Shown here one piece after another: positions 43,131 through 52,858 of a stretch of DNA of 52,858 bases. The notes beneath the pieces were generated by a model. That model saw only the letters and a list, made by a program, of their open reading frames with translations. It was not told the origin of the DNA and did not search any database. The first letter of the stretch is position 1; every line of letters begins with the position of its first letter. The translations under genes and the position numbers were made by a program. Origin of the DNA: Gloeomargarita sp. SRBZ-1_bins_9 (GTDB lineage Bacteria; Cyanobacteriota; Cyanobacteriia; Gloeomargaritales; Gloeomargaritaceae); contig JAUQVX010000007.1 in assembly GCA_039794565.1 (NCBI GenBank), positions 59,613 to 112,470 of the forward strand. Reading direction: 5' to 3'.

Positions 43131-45110
43131 ATGGAACAAGCGCTCTACCAGTATGCGTGGCTGATTCCGGTGCTGCCTTTGCTGGGGGCAACGGTGGTCG
43201 GTACGGGCTTGATCACCTTTGGGGAGTGGACCAGTCGGCTCAAACGGGTCAATGCGGCTTTTGTGCTTACCCTGATGGGGGTGGCCCTGGCCCATTCGGC
43301 GGCGTTGTTGTGGAGTCAAGCGCAAGGGCACGACCCCTACATCTGGCGTTTCACCTGGGCGGTGGCGGGGCCGTTTCACCTGGATATGGGGCTAGTGGTT
43401 GACCGGCTCAGCAGTCTGATGCTGGTGATTGTCACCACCGTCTCCCTGCTGGTGATGCTCTACAGCGATGGCTACATGGCCCACGACAAGGGATATTCCC
43501 GCTTTTTTGCCTACCTGAGTTTGTTTGGGGCTTCCATGCTGGGGTTGGTCCTGAGTCCCAACCTGGTGCAAATTTACGTGTTCTGGGAGCTGGTGGGGAT
43601 GTGCTCCTACCTGCTGATCGGGTTCTGGTACGAGCGCATTGCGGCACGGGAGGCGGCCCAAAAGGCGTTTATCGTCAACCGGGTGGGGGATTTCGGCCTG
43701 CTGCTGGGGATTCTCGGGTTCTATTGGACGACGGGGGCGCTGGAGTTTGATGACCTGGCGGTGCGGGTTGGGGAGTTGCTCAAGGATGGATCACTCCCCC
43801 TGTGGGCGGCAACAGGTCTGGGAATTCTGGTGTTTCTAGGACCGGTGGCCAAGTCGGCTCAGGCGCCGCTGCATGTGTGGTTGCCGGATGCCATGGAGGG
43901 GCCTACGCCCATTTCCGCCCTGATTCACGCGGCAACGATGGTGGCGGCGGGGGTGTTCCTGCTGGCGCGCATGATGCCGGTGTATGTGTATTTGCCGGGG
44001 ACGTTGCAGGTGGTGGCCTGGACGGGGGCGTTTACGGCTTTTTTGGGGGCTACGATTGCCCTGGTGCAAACGGATATCAAAAAGGGGTTGGCCTATTCCA
44101 CCATTTCCCAGTTGGGCTATATGGTGATGGCGATGGGGGTGGCGGCACCGGTGGCGGGGATGTTCCACCTGATGACCCACGCCTATTTTAAGGCGATGTT
44201 GTTTTTGGGGTCGGGGTCGGTGATCCATGCCATGGAGGCGGTGGTGGGCCATGACCCGGAAAAGGCCCAGGATATGCGTTATATGGGGGGCTTGCGGAAA
44301 TACATGCCCATTACGGCGGCCACGTTTTTGATTGGTACGTTGGCTATTTGTGGGATTCCGCCGTTTTCTGGGTTCTGGTCAAAAGATGAGATTTTGCAGG
44401 TGGTGTTTGCCGCTCACCCGGGGCTGTGGTTGGTGGGCTGGCTGACGGCGGGCATGACGGCGTTTTACATGTTTCGCATTTACCTGCTGACATTTGGGGG
44501 GGAGTTTCGCGGTTTGGCGTTTGGGCCGGGGGCGATGCAGGTGGCGGAGCTGACCCACGCGCAAACCCATGCCCCGGAACCCCACGAGTCTCCCTGGACG
44601 ATGACCTTGCCGTTGGTGCTGCTGGCGATGCCGTCGGTGGCCGTTGGCTGGGTGGGCCTGCCCTTTGCCAATCACTTTGCCCGTTTCCTAGAAGGCGGCC
44701 ATGGACTGGAGGAGGCCTTCGATTGGAGGGCGTTTTTGACGGTGGCGGGTTCGTCGGTGGGGGTGAGTTTGCTGGGCATAGCCCTAGCGGTGGCCACCTA
44801 TGGCGGTAAGTACACGGGGGTGGAACCCCTGGCGGAGCGCTTCCCGAAACTGTATGAGTTTCTGGTGCACAAGTGGTACTGGGATGACCTGTACGAGCGG
44901 TATGTGGCGTTGCCGTTGCGTCGGCTGGCCCGCCAGGCCCTGGAGACGGATTACCGCATTATTGACGGGCTGGTGAACCTGACGGGGCTGGTGACGTTGG
45001 TGACGGGGGAGGTGCTCAAGTACGTCAATAACGGGCGGGTGCAGACCTATGCGCTGGTGATCCTGCTGGCGGTGTTGGGGCTGGCGGTGGTGTCGGGCTG
45101 GTTTTCCTAA
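43131..45110 (+). CDS. ndhF: NAD(P)H-quinone oxidoreductase chain 5 (NdhF1-type)
   Basis: Antiporter-like membrane subunit of the NDH-1 complex used for respiration and cyclic electron flow around photosystem I (659 aa). Start MEQALYQYAWLIPVLPLLGA matches NdhF1; an ATG ten codons earlier is unlikely. Key features are the helix with LVGMCSYLLIGFW, Lys and Glu residues of the proton channel (FLGPVAKSAQAPLHVWLPDAMEGPTPISALIHAATMVAAG region, about 230-270) and the typical lateral helix near the C-terminus. It is followed 9 bp later by ndhD, the usual ndhF1-ndhD1 pair. Confidence 0.96.
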   Translation: MEQALYQYAWLIPVLPLLGATVVGTGLITFGEWTSRLKRVNAAFVLTLMGVALAHSAALLWSQAQGHDPYIWRFTWAVAGPFHLDMGLVVDRLSSLMLVIVTTVSLLVMLYSDGYMAHDKGYSRFFAYLSLFGASMLGLVLSPNLVQIYVFWELVGMCSYLLIGFWYERIAAREAAQKAFIVNRVGDFGLLLGILGFYWTTGALEFDDLAVRVGELLKDGSLPLWAATGLGILVFLGPVAKSAQAPLHVWLPDAMEGPTPISALIHAATMVAAGVFLLARMMPVYVYLPGTLQVVAWTGAFTAFLGATIALVQTDIKKGLAYSTISQLGYMVMAMGVAAPVAGMFHLMTHAYFKAMLFLGSGSVIHAMEAVVGHDPEKAQDMRYMGGLRKYMPITAATFLIGTLAICGIPPFSGFWSKDEILQVVFAAHPGLWLVGWLTAGMTAFYMFRIYLLTFGGEFRGLAFGPGAMQVAELTHAQTHAPEPHESPWTMTLPLVLLAMPSVAVGWVGLPFANHFARFLEGGHGLEEAFDWRAFLTVAGSSVGVSLLGIALAVATYGGKYTGVEPLAERFPKLYEFLVHKWYWDDLYERYVALPLRRLARQALETDYRIIDGLVNLTGLVTLVTGEVLKYVNNGRVQTYALVILLAVLGLAVVSGWFS

Positions 45111-45119
45111 GGGGGGTGT

Positions 45120-46688
45120 ATGGTGACGGCTGGTTTTCCCTGGTTGACCACGATCATTCTCCTGCCGGTGGTGGCGGCCCTGGCGATCCCTTTTTTGCCG
45201 GATAAGGAAGGGCGAACGGTGCGCTGGTATGCCCTAGGGGTGGGGCTGTTGGATTTTGCTCTGATTAGTTATAGCTTTTGGCGGGGCTACGACCTGAATT
45301 CGCCGGATTTGCAACTGGTGGAGCGCTACCCCTGGCTGCCGCAAATCGGCCTGAACTGGTCGGTGGGGGTGGATGGGCTGTCCATGCCCTTGATTTTGCT
45401 CACTGGGTTTATTACCACCCTGGCGATCCTGGCGGCCTGGCCGGTGACGCTGAAGCCCCGGCTGTTTTATTTCCTGATGCTGGCGATGTACGGGGGGCAG
45501 ATTGCCGTGTTCGCCGTGCAGGATATGCTGCTATTTTTCCTGGTCTGGGAGCTGGAGCTGATCCCCGTTTATTTGCTGCTGGCGATTTGGGGGGGGCACA
45601 AGCGGCAGTACGCGGCCAATAAGTTTATTGTCTATACGGCGGGGGGGTCCCTGTTTATTTTGGTGGCGGGGCTGGCGATGGCTTTTTACGGGGACCCCAT
45701 TAGTTTTGAGATGCGGGATTTGGCCTTGAAGTCCTACCCCCTGGCGCTGCAGCTTTGGTGCTATGGGGCGTTTTTGATTGCCTATGCGGTGAAGTTGCCC
45801 ATTTTTCCCCTGCATACCTGGTTGCCGGATGCCCACGGGGAGGCGACGGCGCCGGTGCACATGTTGCTGGCGGGCATTTTGTTGAAGATGGGGGGGTACG
45901 CCCTGATCCGCATGAATATGGGGATGCTGCCGGAGGCCCATGCCCTGTTTGCGCCGGTGCTGGCGATTTTGGGGGTGGTGAATATCATCTATGCGGCGTT
46001 GACGTCCTTTGCCCAGCGCAACCTGAAGCGGAAAATTGCCTACTCGTCTATTTCCCACATGGGGTTTGTGTTGATCGGGATTGCGTCCTATACGACGACG
46101 GGCCTGAGCGGGGCAGTTTTGCAGATGATTTCCCATGGGTTAATTGGGGCGAGTTTGTTTTTCCTAGTGGGGGCGACCTACGACCGTACCCACACCCTGA
46201 TCCTGGAGGAAATGGGCGGGGTGGGCCAAAAGATGCCTAAGATTTTCGCCATGTTTACGGCCTGTTCTTTGGCGTCGCTGGCCCTGCCGGGGATGAGTGG
46301 GTTTGTGGCGGAGTTGATGGTGTTTATTGGTTTTGCTACCAGTGATGCCTACAGCGTGCCGTTTAAGGTGCTGGTGTTGCTGTTGGCGGCGGTAGGGGTG
46401 ATTCTGACGCCGATTTACCTGCTGTCTATGCTGCGCCAGATTTTCTATGGGCCAGAGAACGAGGAATTGGTGGCCCACGAAAAATTGATTGATGCGGAGC
46501 CGCGGGAGGTGTTTATTATTGCGTCGTTGCTGGTACCGGTAATTGGCATTGGGCTGTATCCCCGTTTGGTGACCAGCATGTACGATGCGACCACGACCCA
46601 GGTGACGGCCCTGGTGCGCCAGGCGATGCCCAAGTTGCAACCTACGGCCAGCTCCTTGGCTACCCCGCAACGGTACCCTACCCTGTGA
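45120..46688 (+). CDS. ndhD: NAD(P)H-quinone oxidoreductase chain 4 (NdhD1-type)
   Basis: Second antiporter-like subunit of NDH-1 (522 aa, about 14 membrane helices). Motifs: [39 protein letters not shown] with the essential Glu of the channel, and [24 protein letters not shown]-type sequence (about 222-245), with Lys and His. The C-terminus ends [12 protein letters not shown]. The pairing with ndhF and the full length favour the NdhD1 form found in the respiratory/cyclic NDH-1 rather than the carbon-uptake NdhD3/D4. GGGGGGTGT precedes the ATG. Confidence 0.96.
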   Translation: MVTAGFPWLTTIILLPVVAALAIPFLPDKEGRTVRWYALGVGLLDFALISYSFWRGYDLNSPDLQLVERYPWLPQIGLNWSVGVDGLSMPLILLTGFITTLAILAAWPVTLKPRLFYFLMLAMYGGQIAVFAVQDMLLFFLVWELELIPVYLLLAIWGGHKRQYAANKFIVYTAGGSLFILVAGLAMAFYGDPISFEMRDLALKSYPLALQLWCYGAFLIAYAVKLPIFPLHTWLPDAHGEATAPVHMLLAGILLKMGGYALIRMNMGMLPEAHALFAPVLAILGVVNIIYAALTSFAQRNLKRKIAYSSISHMGFVLIGIASYTTTGLSGAVLQMISHGLIGASLFFLVGATYDRTHTLILEEMGGVGQKMPKIFAMFTACSLASLALPGMSGFVAELMVFIGFATSDAYSVPFKVLVLLLAAVGVILTPIYLLSMLRQIFYGPENEELVAHEKLIDAEPREVFIIASLLVPVIGIGLYPRLVTSMYDATTTQVTALVRQAMPKLQPTASSLATPQRYPTL

Positions 46689-46745
46689 ACCCCCGCCGAT
46701 TTGGCGTAGAATCAGGGTAATTGGGGTGGTGAGGAGTTGAGAGAA

Positions 46746-48047
46746 ATGCCTGCGCAGGTGGAGGAGCGAACGGGGTCCAATGCTGTCTTGCGGATTCGTG
46801 GGGGGTTGTCCCTAGGGGGAGCGGTCAGCATTAGTGGGGCAAAAAATTCGGCGCTGGCGCTGATGGCGGGGGCGTTGCTGTGTTCCCGGGATTGCCGGAT
46901 TCGCAATGTACCGGATCTGGTGGATGTCCACCGCATGGGGCAGGTGCTGACGGCCTTGGGGGTGGAGGTCCACTATGACCGGGGGATGCTGGAGATTGAC
47001 GCGACCCATTTGCATCGTTCCCTGGCCCCTTACGAAATCGTCAGTCAACTGCGGGCTAGTTTTTTTGTGATTGGACCGTTGTTGGCGCGGTTGGGGGTGG
47101 CGCGGGTGCCCATGCCGGGGGGCTGTGCCATTGGAGCGCGACCGGTGGAGTTGCATGTGCGAGGGTTACAGGCCCTGGGGGCAACGGTGCAGATTGAACA
47201 TGGTATGGTCCACGCCTACGCCCGCAAATTACGGGGTGCCCATATTTACCTGGACTACCCTAGCGTGGGGGCCACCGAGACCCTGATGATGGCGGCGACC
47301 TTGGCGGAGGGGGAAACGGTGATCGAAAATGCGGCCCAGGAGCCGGAGGTGGTGGATTTGGCCAATTTCTGCCGCAGTATGGGGGCAAAAATTCGGGGGG
47401 CCGGCACGAAAACGATTACGGTGGTGGGGGTGCCCCGCTTGCACAGCACAGACTACACGATCATCCCGGACCGGATCGAAGCGGGGACGTTCATGGTGGC
47501 GGCAGCCATTACCCGCTCGGAGTTGCTGCTGAGTCCGGTGATCCCTGAGCACCTGACGCCGGTGACGGCCAAGTTGACGGAAATTGGCTGCCGGGTCACG
47601 TTGGAGTCGCCCAACACGCTGCGGGTGCAACCGGGGGATGACCCTTACCGGGGCACGGATATTGAAACGTTGCCGTTTCCGGGGTTTCCCACGGATATGC
47701 AGGCCCAGTTCATGGCCCTGTTGACCCTGAGCGAAGGCACCAGCGTGGTCACGGAAACGGTGTTTGAAAATCGCCTGCGCCATGTGGCGGAGTTGCAGCG
47801 CATGGGGGCGAATATTCGGGTGAAGGGGAACCATGCCCTTATCCAGGGGGTGCCCTTTTTGACGGGTGCGCCGGTGACGGCCACGGATTTGCGGGCATCG
47901 GCGGCCTTGGTGCTGGCGGGTCTGGCGGCCCGGGGGGAGACCATCATCAGCGGCTTGCACCACCTGGACCGGGGCTACGAGCGGTTAGAGGAAAAGTTGC
48001 GGGCCATCGGGGCGGACATCGAGCGGCTGTCCAGCACTCTCACCTGA
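46746..48047 (+). CDS. murA: UDP-N-acetylglucosamine 1-carboxyvinyltransferase
   Basis: First committed step of peptidoglycan synthesis (433 aa). The enolpyruvyl-transferase fold has [17 protein letters not shown] near the N-terminus, the catalytic Cys in [19 protein letters not shown] (fosfomycin target), and [13 protein letters not shown] and [17 protein letters not shown] later. The ATG at 46746 is preferred over a TTG three codons earlier because GAGGAG is 9 bp before it. Transcribed with ndhF-ndhD on the same strand but separated by 57 bp, and followed 57 bp later by the binding-protein gene. Confidence 0.96.
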   Translation: MPAQVEERTGSNAVLRIRGGLSLGGAVSISGAKNSALALMAGALLCSRDCRIRNVPDLVDVHRMGQVLTALGVEVHYDRGMLEIDATHLHRSLAPYEIVSQLRASFFVIGPLLARLGVARVPMPGGCAIGARPVELHVRGLQALGATVQIEHGMVHAYARKLRGAHIYLDYPSVGATETLMMAATLAEGETVIENAAQEPEVVDLANFCRSMGAKIRGAGTKTITVVGVPRLHSTDYTIIPDRIEAGTFMVAAAITRSELLLSPVIPEHLTPVTAKLTEIGCRVTLESPNTLRVQPGDDPYRGTDIETLPFPGFPTDMQAQFMALLTLSEGTSVVTETVFENRLRHVAELQRMGANIRVKGNHALIQGVPFLTGAPVTATDLRASAALVLAGLAARGETIISGLHHLDRGYERLEEKLRAIGADIERLSSTLT

Positions 48048-48104
48048 TACGATACACAGGATAGGGTCATCTTACGTTGGCAGGTCTGTGCAGGAGGTGC
48101 GCGG

Positions 48105-49325
48105 GTGAAGCGGTGGTGTTGGCTGTTGCTGGTGGGCTTAGCGGCGTGCCAGCCGGGGGGCGGGGCTTTGAAAATCGGTACGTTGTTGCCCATCAGTGGT
48201 GACCTGGCCCAGTTCGGTCCGGGTATGCAGGATGCGGCTAGTTTGTTGGTGCAAACGGTAAATGCCTGCGGCGGCGTCAACGGCCAACCGGTGCAGCTCA
48301 TTTCTGAAGATGACCAAACCCAACCGACGGCAGGTGCGGCAGCTATGACCAAGCTGGTGCAGGTGGACCGGGTGGCGGGTGTGGTGGGAGCGGCCAGTAG
48401 TGCAGTGTCAGGGGCAGCGGTGGACATTGCTGTGCGGGGTCAGGTGGTGATGATCTCCCCGGCCAGTACCAGTCCGGTGTTTACCGAGCGGGCCAAAAGG
48501 GGGGAGTTGCAGGGGTTTTGGTTTCGCACCGCGCCGCCGGATTCATTTCAGGGGCAGGCCCTGGCCGAACTGATGCAAAAACGGGGTTGGCAGCGCATCG
48601 GTATTTTGGCCATCAACAATGACTACGGGCGGGGACTGGCCCAGGCGACTCAGCAAGCGATGCAGCAGCGGGGTGGACAGGTGGTGGTCACCCAGTTCTA
48701 CGAAGCGCAGGCGGCCAGTTTTGACTCGGAAGTGCGGGCGGTCTTTGGGCGCAATCCCCAGGCGGTGGTGCTGGTGGGTTATCCGGAAACGGGCACCATC
48801 GTGATTCGCTCGGCCTTTCAACAGGGGTTTATCCCGCGTATTCCCCTGGTGCTGACCGACGGCATGAAGGAGGCCCGATTGGCCGAACTGGTGGGCAAGA
48901 CACCCCAGGGGCAGTGGATTATTGCCGGTGTGGTGGGGACGGCGCCGGCGGCGGGGGGACCTGGTTTGGCCGATTTCCGGCAGCGCTATCGCCAGGCGTT
49001 TAACCGCGAACCCAACGTGTTTGCCCCCAACACCTGGGATGCGGCGGCGGTGTTGGTATTGGCGGCCCAGGCGGCTCGTTCCAATCAGGGGGTGCAGATT
49101 CGCGACAACATTCGGGCAGTGGCCAATCCCCCCGGTGTGGAGGTGACGGATGTGTGCGAAGGGCTGCGCCTGTTGCGGGAAGGACAAGAGATTAATTTTC
49201 AGGGCGCCAGCAGTGTACTGGATTTTGATGAGCAGGGGGACGTGTTGGGGGCCTACGAGGTCTGGCAGGTGCAACCGGATGGCACAATAAAGGTGTTGGA
49301 AACCATCACCGTCCAGGGGTCCTGA
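48105..49325 (+). CDS. Branched-chain-amino-acid-type ABC substrate-binding lipoprotein
   Basis: 406 residues. An N-terminal hydrophobic segment ends in the lipobox LAAC (LVGLAACQPG), so it should be a lipoprotein. The mature part is a type I periplasmic-binding fold: ALKIGTLLPISGDLAQFGPGMQDAA, VAGVVGAASSAVSGAA, and YPETGTIVIRSAFQQGF. It belongs to the Leu/Ile/Val-binding (LivJ/Peripla_BP_6) group that includes urea and amino-acid binding proteins; the ligand is unknown. GTG start with GGAGG upstream. No permease or ATPase gene is adjacent. Its stop overlaps the next start by 1 bp. Confidence 0.93.
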   Translation: MKRWCWLLLVGLAACQPGGGALKIGTLLPISGDLAQFGPGMQDAASLLVQTVNACGGVNGQPVQLISEDDQTQPTAGAAAMTKLVQVDRVAGVVGAASSAVSGAAVDIAVRGQVVMISPASTSPVFTERAKRGELQGFWFRTAPPDSFQGQALAELMQKRGWQRIGILAINNDYGRGLAQATQQAMQQRGGQVVVTQFYEAQAASFDSEVRAVFGRNPQAVVLVGYPETGTIVIRSAFQQGFIPRIPLVLTDGMKEARLAELVGKTPQGQWIIAGVVGTAPAAGGPGLADFRQRYRQAFNREPNVFAPNTWDAAAVLVLAAQAARSNQGVQIRDNIRAVANPPGVEVTDVCEGLRLLREGQEINFQGASSVLDFDEQGDVLGAYEVWQVQPDGTIKVLETITVQGS

Positions 49326-49945
49326 TGGATGCGTTTGACCGAGATACGGAAATCGCGCGGCTGATGGACTTATTGCCGGCAAGCAGCCGGATGCGGGTGC
49401 GGATTTTGTCCCGTCCTCAACAGTCCCAGGTCATTGCTGCCCCTTTTCCCTGGCCCTGGCGCTGGGAGTTGCCCATCCATATTAACTTTGAGCTGTGGCA
49501 GCAGTTAACCCGTCCCCAGCGTGACCTGCTGTTTTTGCGGATGGACCGCTGGCTACGGGGCATGGCCTGGTTGCGGCCCGGTTGGTCCCAGGGGTTGGCG
49601 CTGGTGGGTGGGGTGGCAGTATTGGCCGAAGCGCTCCAGGGGGATGCGGTGGGCACAGTGGTAGGGGCGGGACTGACGGCTCTGGCGGTGCGGCAACTGT
49701 GGCGTTACTACCGCTCCCCGGCCTACGAACTGCAAGCGGATGAGGCGGCTCTCACCTGGGCCCAGCGTCGGGATTACAGCGAAACGGAGGCAGCTCGCGC
49801 TCTTCTGGAGGCCACCGAACGCCAAGCCCAACTGGAGCGACGGGGTCTGAACTTCACCGAACTGGTGCGCGCGCAAAACCTGCGGGTGCTGACGGGTCTT
49901 TCCGATGTGGCAGTGCCCAGCAGCTATCGCACGCTCGATCAGTAA
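49325..49945 (+). CDS. DUF3318 family protein
   Basis: 206 residues. A cyanobacterial family without known function. The N-terminal half ([15 protein letters not shown], then [17 protein letters not shown] and [12 protein letters not shown]) is followed by two hydrophobic segments (about 95-112 and 114-128, [13 protein letters not shown] and [13 protein letters not shown]) that are probably membrane-embedded, and a charged helical C-terminus ([16 protein letters not shown]). Start at ATG 49325 overlaps the previous stop (TGATG), so it is translationally coupled to the binding protein, which hints at a shared process. Overlaps prfC by 7 bp at the 3' end. Confidence 0.85.
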   Translation: MDAFDRDTEIARLMDLLPASSRMRVRILSRPQQSQVIAAPFPWPWRWELPIHINFELWQQLTRPQRDLLFLRMDRWLRGMAWLRPGWSQGLALVGGVAVLAEALQGDAVGTVVGAGLTALAVRQLWRYYRSPAYELQADEAALTWAQRRDYSETEAARALLEATERQAQLERRGLNFTELVRAQNLRVLTGLSDVAVPSSYRTLDQ

Positions 49946-51549
49946 TCCAGGGGTGACACGGGGCTGAGTTGGAGATTGGGGTGGTCCTCCTGCACCTGCT
50001 GGAGATTCCAGGCATTTTTGAACAGCAAAACCGGTCGTTCCTGGGCATCCTTGACCACCACCGTATTGAACAGGCGTCCGGCTTGGGTCAGGGCCGGCCA
50101 TCCCCCTACCACCCAACGGGCCAAGGTGTAGGGCAAGGGTTCTAGAATGGTCTCCACCCCGTACTCGCTCTGCAACCGAAACTGCACCACGTCAAATTGC
50201 AATTGGCCCACGGCAGCAATGATGGGGTCCCGTTTGCTGTCATCGGTTGAGTACAGAATTTGCACCGCCCCCTCTTCGGCTAACTGTGCCACCCCCTTAT
50301 GAAACGATTTCGCCTTGGCCGGGTTGGGATTCTTCAGGTAGGCAAACAGCTCCGGCGAGAAGCTGGGAATCCCCGGAAAGTGAAATTGGCTCCCTGTGCA
50401 AATGGTGTCACCGATGGCAAACACCCCCGGATTGTTGAGACCAATCACATCCCCCGCATAGGCCACCTCCAGGGACTCCCGCTCCTGGGCAAAGAGTTTT
50501 TGAGGCCGGCTCAGACGAATCGTTTTGCCCGTACGGGGATGCTGTACCGTCATATCTTTGACAAACTTACCCGAGCACACCCGCACAAAGGCCACCCGGT
50601 CCCGGTGTTTCGGGTCCATATTTGCCTGCAACTTAAACACAAAACCGCTAAATTCCGGGTAATCTGGGGGAATCCAGCCCTGGGTACTGTTGCGTCCCCC
50701 CGGCGGTGCGGCCAACTCCAGAAACTGGCGCAGAAACAACTCCACCCCAAAGTTGTTCATCGCGCTGCCGAAAAACACCGGCGTCATCTGCCCCTGGTGC
50801 ACCGCCTGCAGGTCCAAATCCGGCGTCAACCCCTCCAGTAATTCCAGGTCATCCTTCAGTTGGTAGTACAAGGGGTTAGGCACACAGGTTTCGATGCGGG
50901 GGTCTCCCTGGGGAATCACCGTTTCCGTCGCCGTTTGACCCCGTTCACCCCGTTGAAACAGGTGGAAGCAGCGCCCCCGTCGGTCATACACCCCTTGAAA
51001 CTGGTCCCCCATCCCAAGCGGCCAATTCATCGCATAGGGCGTCAACCCCAACTCCCGTTCGATTTCATCCAACAGTTCCAGCGGCAGTCGCCCCGGCCGG
51101 TCCAACTTATTTACAAACGTAAAAATTGGCAACTGACGCAGGCGACACACCTCAAAAAGCTTGCGGGTCTGGGGTTCGATGCCCTTAGCCGCATCAATCA
51201 GCATCACCGCATTGTCCGCCGCCGCCAACGTCCGGTAGGTATCCTCACTAAAGTCCTGGTGTCCTGGCGTATCTAGCAGGTTAATCGTAAAGCCCTTATA
51301 CGCAAACTGCAAAACAGTAGACGTAATCGAAATCCCCCGCTGCCTTTCCAACTCCATCCAGTCCGAGGTGGCATGACGCTGGTTACGCCGCGCCCGGACC
51401 GCCCCTGCCTCCTGAATCGCGCCCCCATAAAGCAAGAGCTTTTCCGTCAGCGTCGTCTTGCCCGCATCCGGGTGGGAAATGATGGCAAAATTCCGCCGCC
51501 ATTGCACTGCCTGGCGAATTTCCGCCACCAGCGCTTCCGTTTCCCTCAT
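49939..51549 (-). CDS. prfC: Peptide chain release factor 3
   Basis: GTPase that recycles RF1/RF2 from the ribosome after termination (536 aa, normal). G1 motif [20 protein letters not shown], switch region [13 protein letters not shown]3 [17 protein letters not shown]4 NKLDRPGR. The acidic/basic insert and the C-terminal domains ([14 protein letters not shown]) are typical for RF3 rather than EF-G. Its ATG overlaps the stop of the small membrane-protein gene upstream by 4 bp. Convergent with the DUF3318 gene. Confidence 0.96.
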   Translation of the reverse strand: MRETEALVAEIRQAVQWRRNFAIISHPDAGKTTLTEKLLLYGGAIQEAGAVRARRNQRHATSDWMELERQRGISITSTVLQFAYKGFTINLLDTPGHQDFSEDTYRTLAAADNAVMLIDAAKGIEPQTRKLFEVCRLRQLPIFTFVNKLDRPGRLPLELLDEIERELGLTPYAMNWPLGMGDQFQGVYDRRGRCFHLFQRGERGQTATETVIPQGDPRIETCVPNPLYYQLKDDLELLEGLTPDLDLQAVHQGQMTPVFFGSAMNNFGVELFLRQFLELAAPPGGRNSTQGWIPPDYPEFSGFVFKLQANMDPKHRDRVAFVRVCSGKFVKDMTVQHPRTGKTIRLSRPQKLFAQERESLEVAYAGDVIGLNNPGVFAIGDTICTGSQFHFPGIPSFSPELFAYLKNPNPAKAKSFHKGVAQLAEEGAVQILYSTDDSKRDPIIAAVGQLQFDVVQFRLQSEYGVETILEPLPYTLARWVVGGWPALTQAGRLFNTVVVKDAQERPVLLFKNAWNLQQVQEDHPNLQLSPVSPLDY

Positions 51550-51830
51550 GGGTTAGACCGCCGGTTCATGCGCAGCATCGGCAACGAACTGGCGCTCGAT
51601 TCACTGGTGAGATAGTGGCGGGGACGTTCCGTTGCCGGTGGTGGTGCCGTGCGTCGGGACACTAGCCAGCGCCAGGTCAGCGTTCCCGTGGTTGCCAAAA
51701 ATCCCAGCCAGAACAGGGACCAAGCCGATTTCGTCCCCCCTAGCACCATATCAATCAACCCCGCCGTGACCACCATACTGACCACCGGGTAACGGCTGTA
51801 ATAAGAGCGAATCCGTCGCGCAAGAGACAT
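51546..51830 (-). CDS. Small hypothetical membrane protein
   Basis: 94 residues, not recognised. Two hydrophobic stretches (about 14-30, [17 protein letters not shown], and 34-52, [18 protein letters not shown]) suggest a hairpin in the membrane; the tail is Arg/Pro/Ser-rich and probably disordered. It begins with basic residues ([12 protein letters not shown]). It overlaps prfC by 4 bp (ATGA), so the two are co-translated, but no functional link is known. Confidence 0.7.
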   Translation of the reverse strand: MSLARRIRSYYSRYPVVSMVVTAGLIDMVLGGTKSAWSLFWLGFLATTGTLTWRWLVSRRTAPPPATERPRHYLTSESSASSLPMLRMNRRSNP

Positions 51831-51866
51831 TACGGACCACGTAGTTACTGGCTTTTCAATTTTAAC

Positions 51867-52043
51867 CTAGCGGATCAAGCCCAACCAGGTTAGTACCCCC
51901 TTACCCGTAATCAGTTCAATCAGGATAGCTAGGACAAAGCCCACCATGGCTGCCCGGCCATTAAGCCGCTCACTGTAGGTATTGAAGCCGAACTTAGGTT
52001 CATCGAACTGGGGCGTTTGCCTGGGTTGGGGAACGTCACTCAT
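51867..52043 (-). CDS. High-light-inducible protein (single-helix chlorophyll-binding)
   Basis: 58 residues. The chlorophyll-binding helix carries the Lhc-type motif ERLNGRAAMVGFVLAILIE (about 25-43), with the Glu-Arg pair and Asn as ligands, preceded by FGFNTYS and followed by TGKGVLTWLGL. Such Hlips bind chlorophyll and carotenoid and protect photosystem II assembly intermediates and chlorophyll synthesis in excess light. A plausible promoter lies upstream (52068-52095). In cyanobacteria hli genes are normally controlled by RpaB, the response regulator at the start of this window. No clear ribosome site before the ATG. Confidence 0.93.
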   Translation of the reverse strand: MSDVPQPRQTPQFDEPKFGFNTYSERLNGRAAMVGFVLAILIELITGKGVLTWLGLIR

Positions 52044-52067
52044 CACAGCATTTGCACTGCGTCTTTA

Positions 52068-52095
52068 TCTTTAGGGTACCTTGGAAACCAGTCAA
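52068..52095 (-). promoter_or_regulatory. Candidate promoter of the hli gene
   Basis: On the minus strand, TTGACT (52095-52090) and TAAAGA (52073-52068) are spaced by 16 bp, 25 bp upstream of the start codon. It is a reasonable sigma-70-like promoter. No complete pair of RpaB-binding HLR1 direct repeats was found by eye. Confidence 0.4.
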
Positions 52096-52187
52096 CCGTC
52101 CAGCCCCATTGACAATCCCCACCCACGGTGCTAAAAAAAGTAGGTTTTGCCTTCAGGGACAACGGCCGAAGCTAGTCAAGGCATTCT

Positions 52188-52858
52188 ATGAACATCTTTA
52201 TCCTGACCTCTGAGCTTTATCCGCTAGCGGGTGGCATTGCTAACTACGTCAAAAACTTCTCGGAAGCCTTGGTAAGGGCAGGCCATCAGGTTGTGGTATT
52301 TGGCTTCACCGAAGATGCCAATCATCACCGTGAGACCACCATCAATGGTGTCCGCATTGTTCGGCTAGAAAAGAATCTTTTGAGTTTCCCTTACACCCAC
52401 ATGTCGGAGGGCATCGGTCAGAGCTACCAGATGGCCGAAGCAGTGATTGAGTACATCCAAAAACAGGGCAAACCAGACGTTATTGAATCCCAAGAGTGTT
52501 TAGCACTGAGCTACTTTTTATTGCAGCGGAAGCTACAGGGGGAGCCTGCTCTGGAAAATGTACCTATTGTCCTGGTTCTTCACACCGCCCAGTATCAGGC
52601 ACGACGGGTTAATGGCTTTCCCGAGTACCGGTTGCCGGTCTGGTGGGTGGGCTGTCTGGAGAAGTGGTGCATCTTGGCTGCCGACGGCATTGTTGCCCCT
52701 AGCCAATTTATCCTCGAAAAGACCCAGACGGAGCTGAAAACCGCCCTAAACCAAGCAGCAGTTATACCTTACCCCTTAACCCTGGACCTCCAACAATTGA
52801 TACCGATACCTACTCCTGGGGACGTTGTCTACTTTGGGCGTTATGAAGTGCGCAAGGG
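52188..52858 (+). CDS. Glycosyltransferase family 4 (GT-B), 3' end outside window
   Basis: 223 visible codons with no stop. The start MNIFILTSELYPLAGGIANYV and the HQVVVFG and PDVIESQECLALSYFLL segments form the N-terminal Rossmann-like domain of GT4 enzymes. The visible part ends at VVYFGRYEVRKG, i.e. the beginning of the donor-binding domain, where GT4 proteins usually read vGRlxxxKG. It probably transfers a sugar in cell-surface polysaccharide synthesis; donor and acceptor cannot be told. It is divergent from the hli gene with a 144-bp gap. Confidence 0.85.
   Translation, partial: MNIFILTSELYPLAGGIANYVKNFSEALVRAGHQVVVFGFTEDANHHRETTINGVRIVRLEKNLLSFPYTHMSEGIGQSYQMAEAVIEYIQKQGKPDVIESQECLALSYFLLQRKLQGEPALENVPIVLVLHTAQYQARRVNGFPEYRLPVWWVGCLEKWCILAADGIVAPSQFILEKTQTELKTALNQAAVIPYPLTLDLQQLIPIPTPGDVVYFGRYEVRK

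Noticed and set aside
47229-47963. 244-codon minus-strand frame opposite murA
   Set aside because: Arg/His/Gly-rich shadow of MurA; MurA has clear catalytic motifs.

Overview
The window is a cyanobacterial chromosome segment. The evidence is a RpaB-type response regulator, a cyanobacterial ATP synthase operon with a second b-type subunit (b'), the dark-operative protochlorophyllide reductase subunit ChlB, NdhF1/NdhD1, a single-helix high-light-inducible protein, the small photosystem II subunit PsbT, a DUF3318 protein and a DUF7219 protein. The DNA is GC-rich apart from one long surface-protein gene. The genus cannot be fixed from sequence alone; a high-GC unicellular or thermophilic-type cyanobacterium fits. 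No rRNA, tRNA, CRISPR array or recognisable transposase was seen.

Layout. 1-8.65 kb: the 3' part of rpaB converges, with a 2-bp gap, on a minus-strand row rpiA-plsX-fabH-atpB-E-F2-F-H-A-G (pentose phosphates, start of lipid and fatty acid synthesis, F1Fo ATP synthase). The atp1 gene that usually opens cyanobacterial atp operons is not next to atpB. 8.65-11.5 kb: small genes and intergenic DNA, including a strong candidate for an unidentified structured RNA ending in an intrinsic terminator (about 8805-9029). 11.5-17.4 kb: dnaG, small membrane/YbjN proteins, a response-regulator/adenylate-cyclase fusion, a wrecked substrate-binding-protein gene and ftsW. 17.6-21.4 kb: one 1281-codon gene for a predicted inverse autotransporter with a long beta-helix-like passenger; it is the clearest accessory element here.

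21.5-28.5 kb: a Fur/PerR-type regulator, an Mla-like ABC ATPase, a dead Uma2-type gene, then hemC, glmU-rsmI, a conserved protein of unknown function and a mannose-1-phosphate guanylyltransferase. 28.4-35.4 kb: tyrA-psbT, a DinG-like helicase lacking a normal Walker A, chlB, a zinc-site Fur protein, trpG and ackA. 35.5-43 kb: a secreted GHL10-type glycosidase coupled to a peroxiredoxin, class II fructose-bisphosphate aldolase with terminator, about 1 kb of decayed coding DNA, a Cas4-like/DUF2779 nuclease and cobQ. 43-52.9 kb: ndhF-ndhD, murA, a branched-chain-type substrate-binding lipoprotein, a DUF3318 protein, prfC, a high-light-inducible protein and the 5' part of a glycosyltransferase.

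Most of the window is core metabolism with very tight packing: several 1-17 bp start/stop overlaps and convergent 3' overlaps. Against this, there are at least three dead or dying genes (15.9-16.2, 22.8-23.3 and 39.1-39.8 kb) and one weaker remnant (33.9-34.1 kb). The most promising unexplained items are the structured RNA at 8.8-9.03 kb, the inverse autotransporter, the two-nuclease DUF2779 protein, the 250-residue protein at 26.6 kb and the psbT gene behind tyrA.
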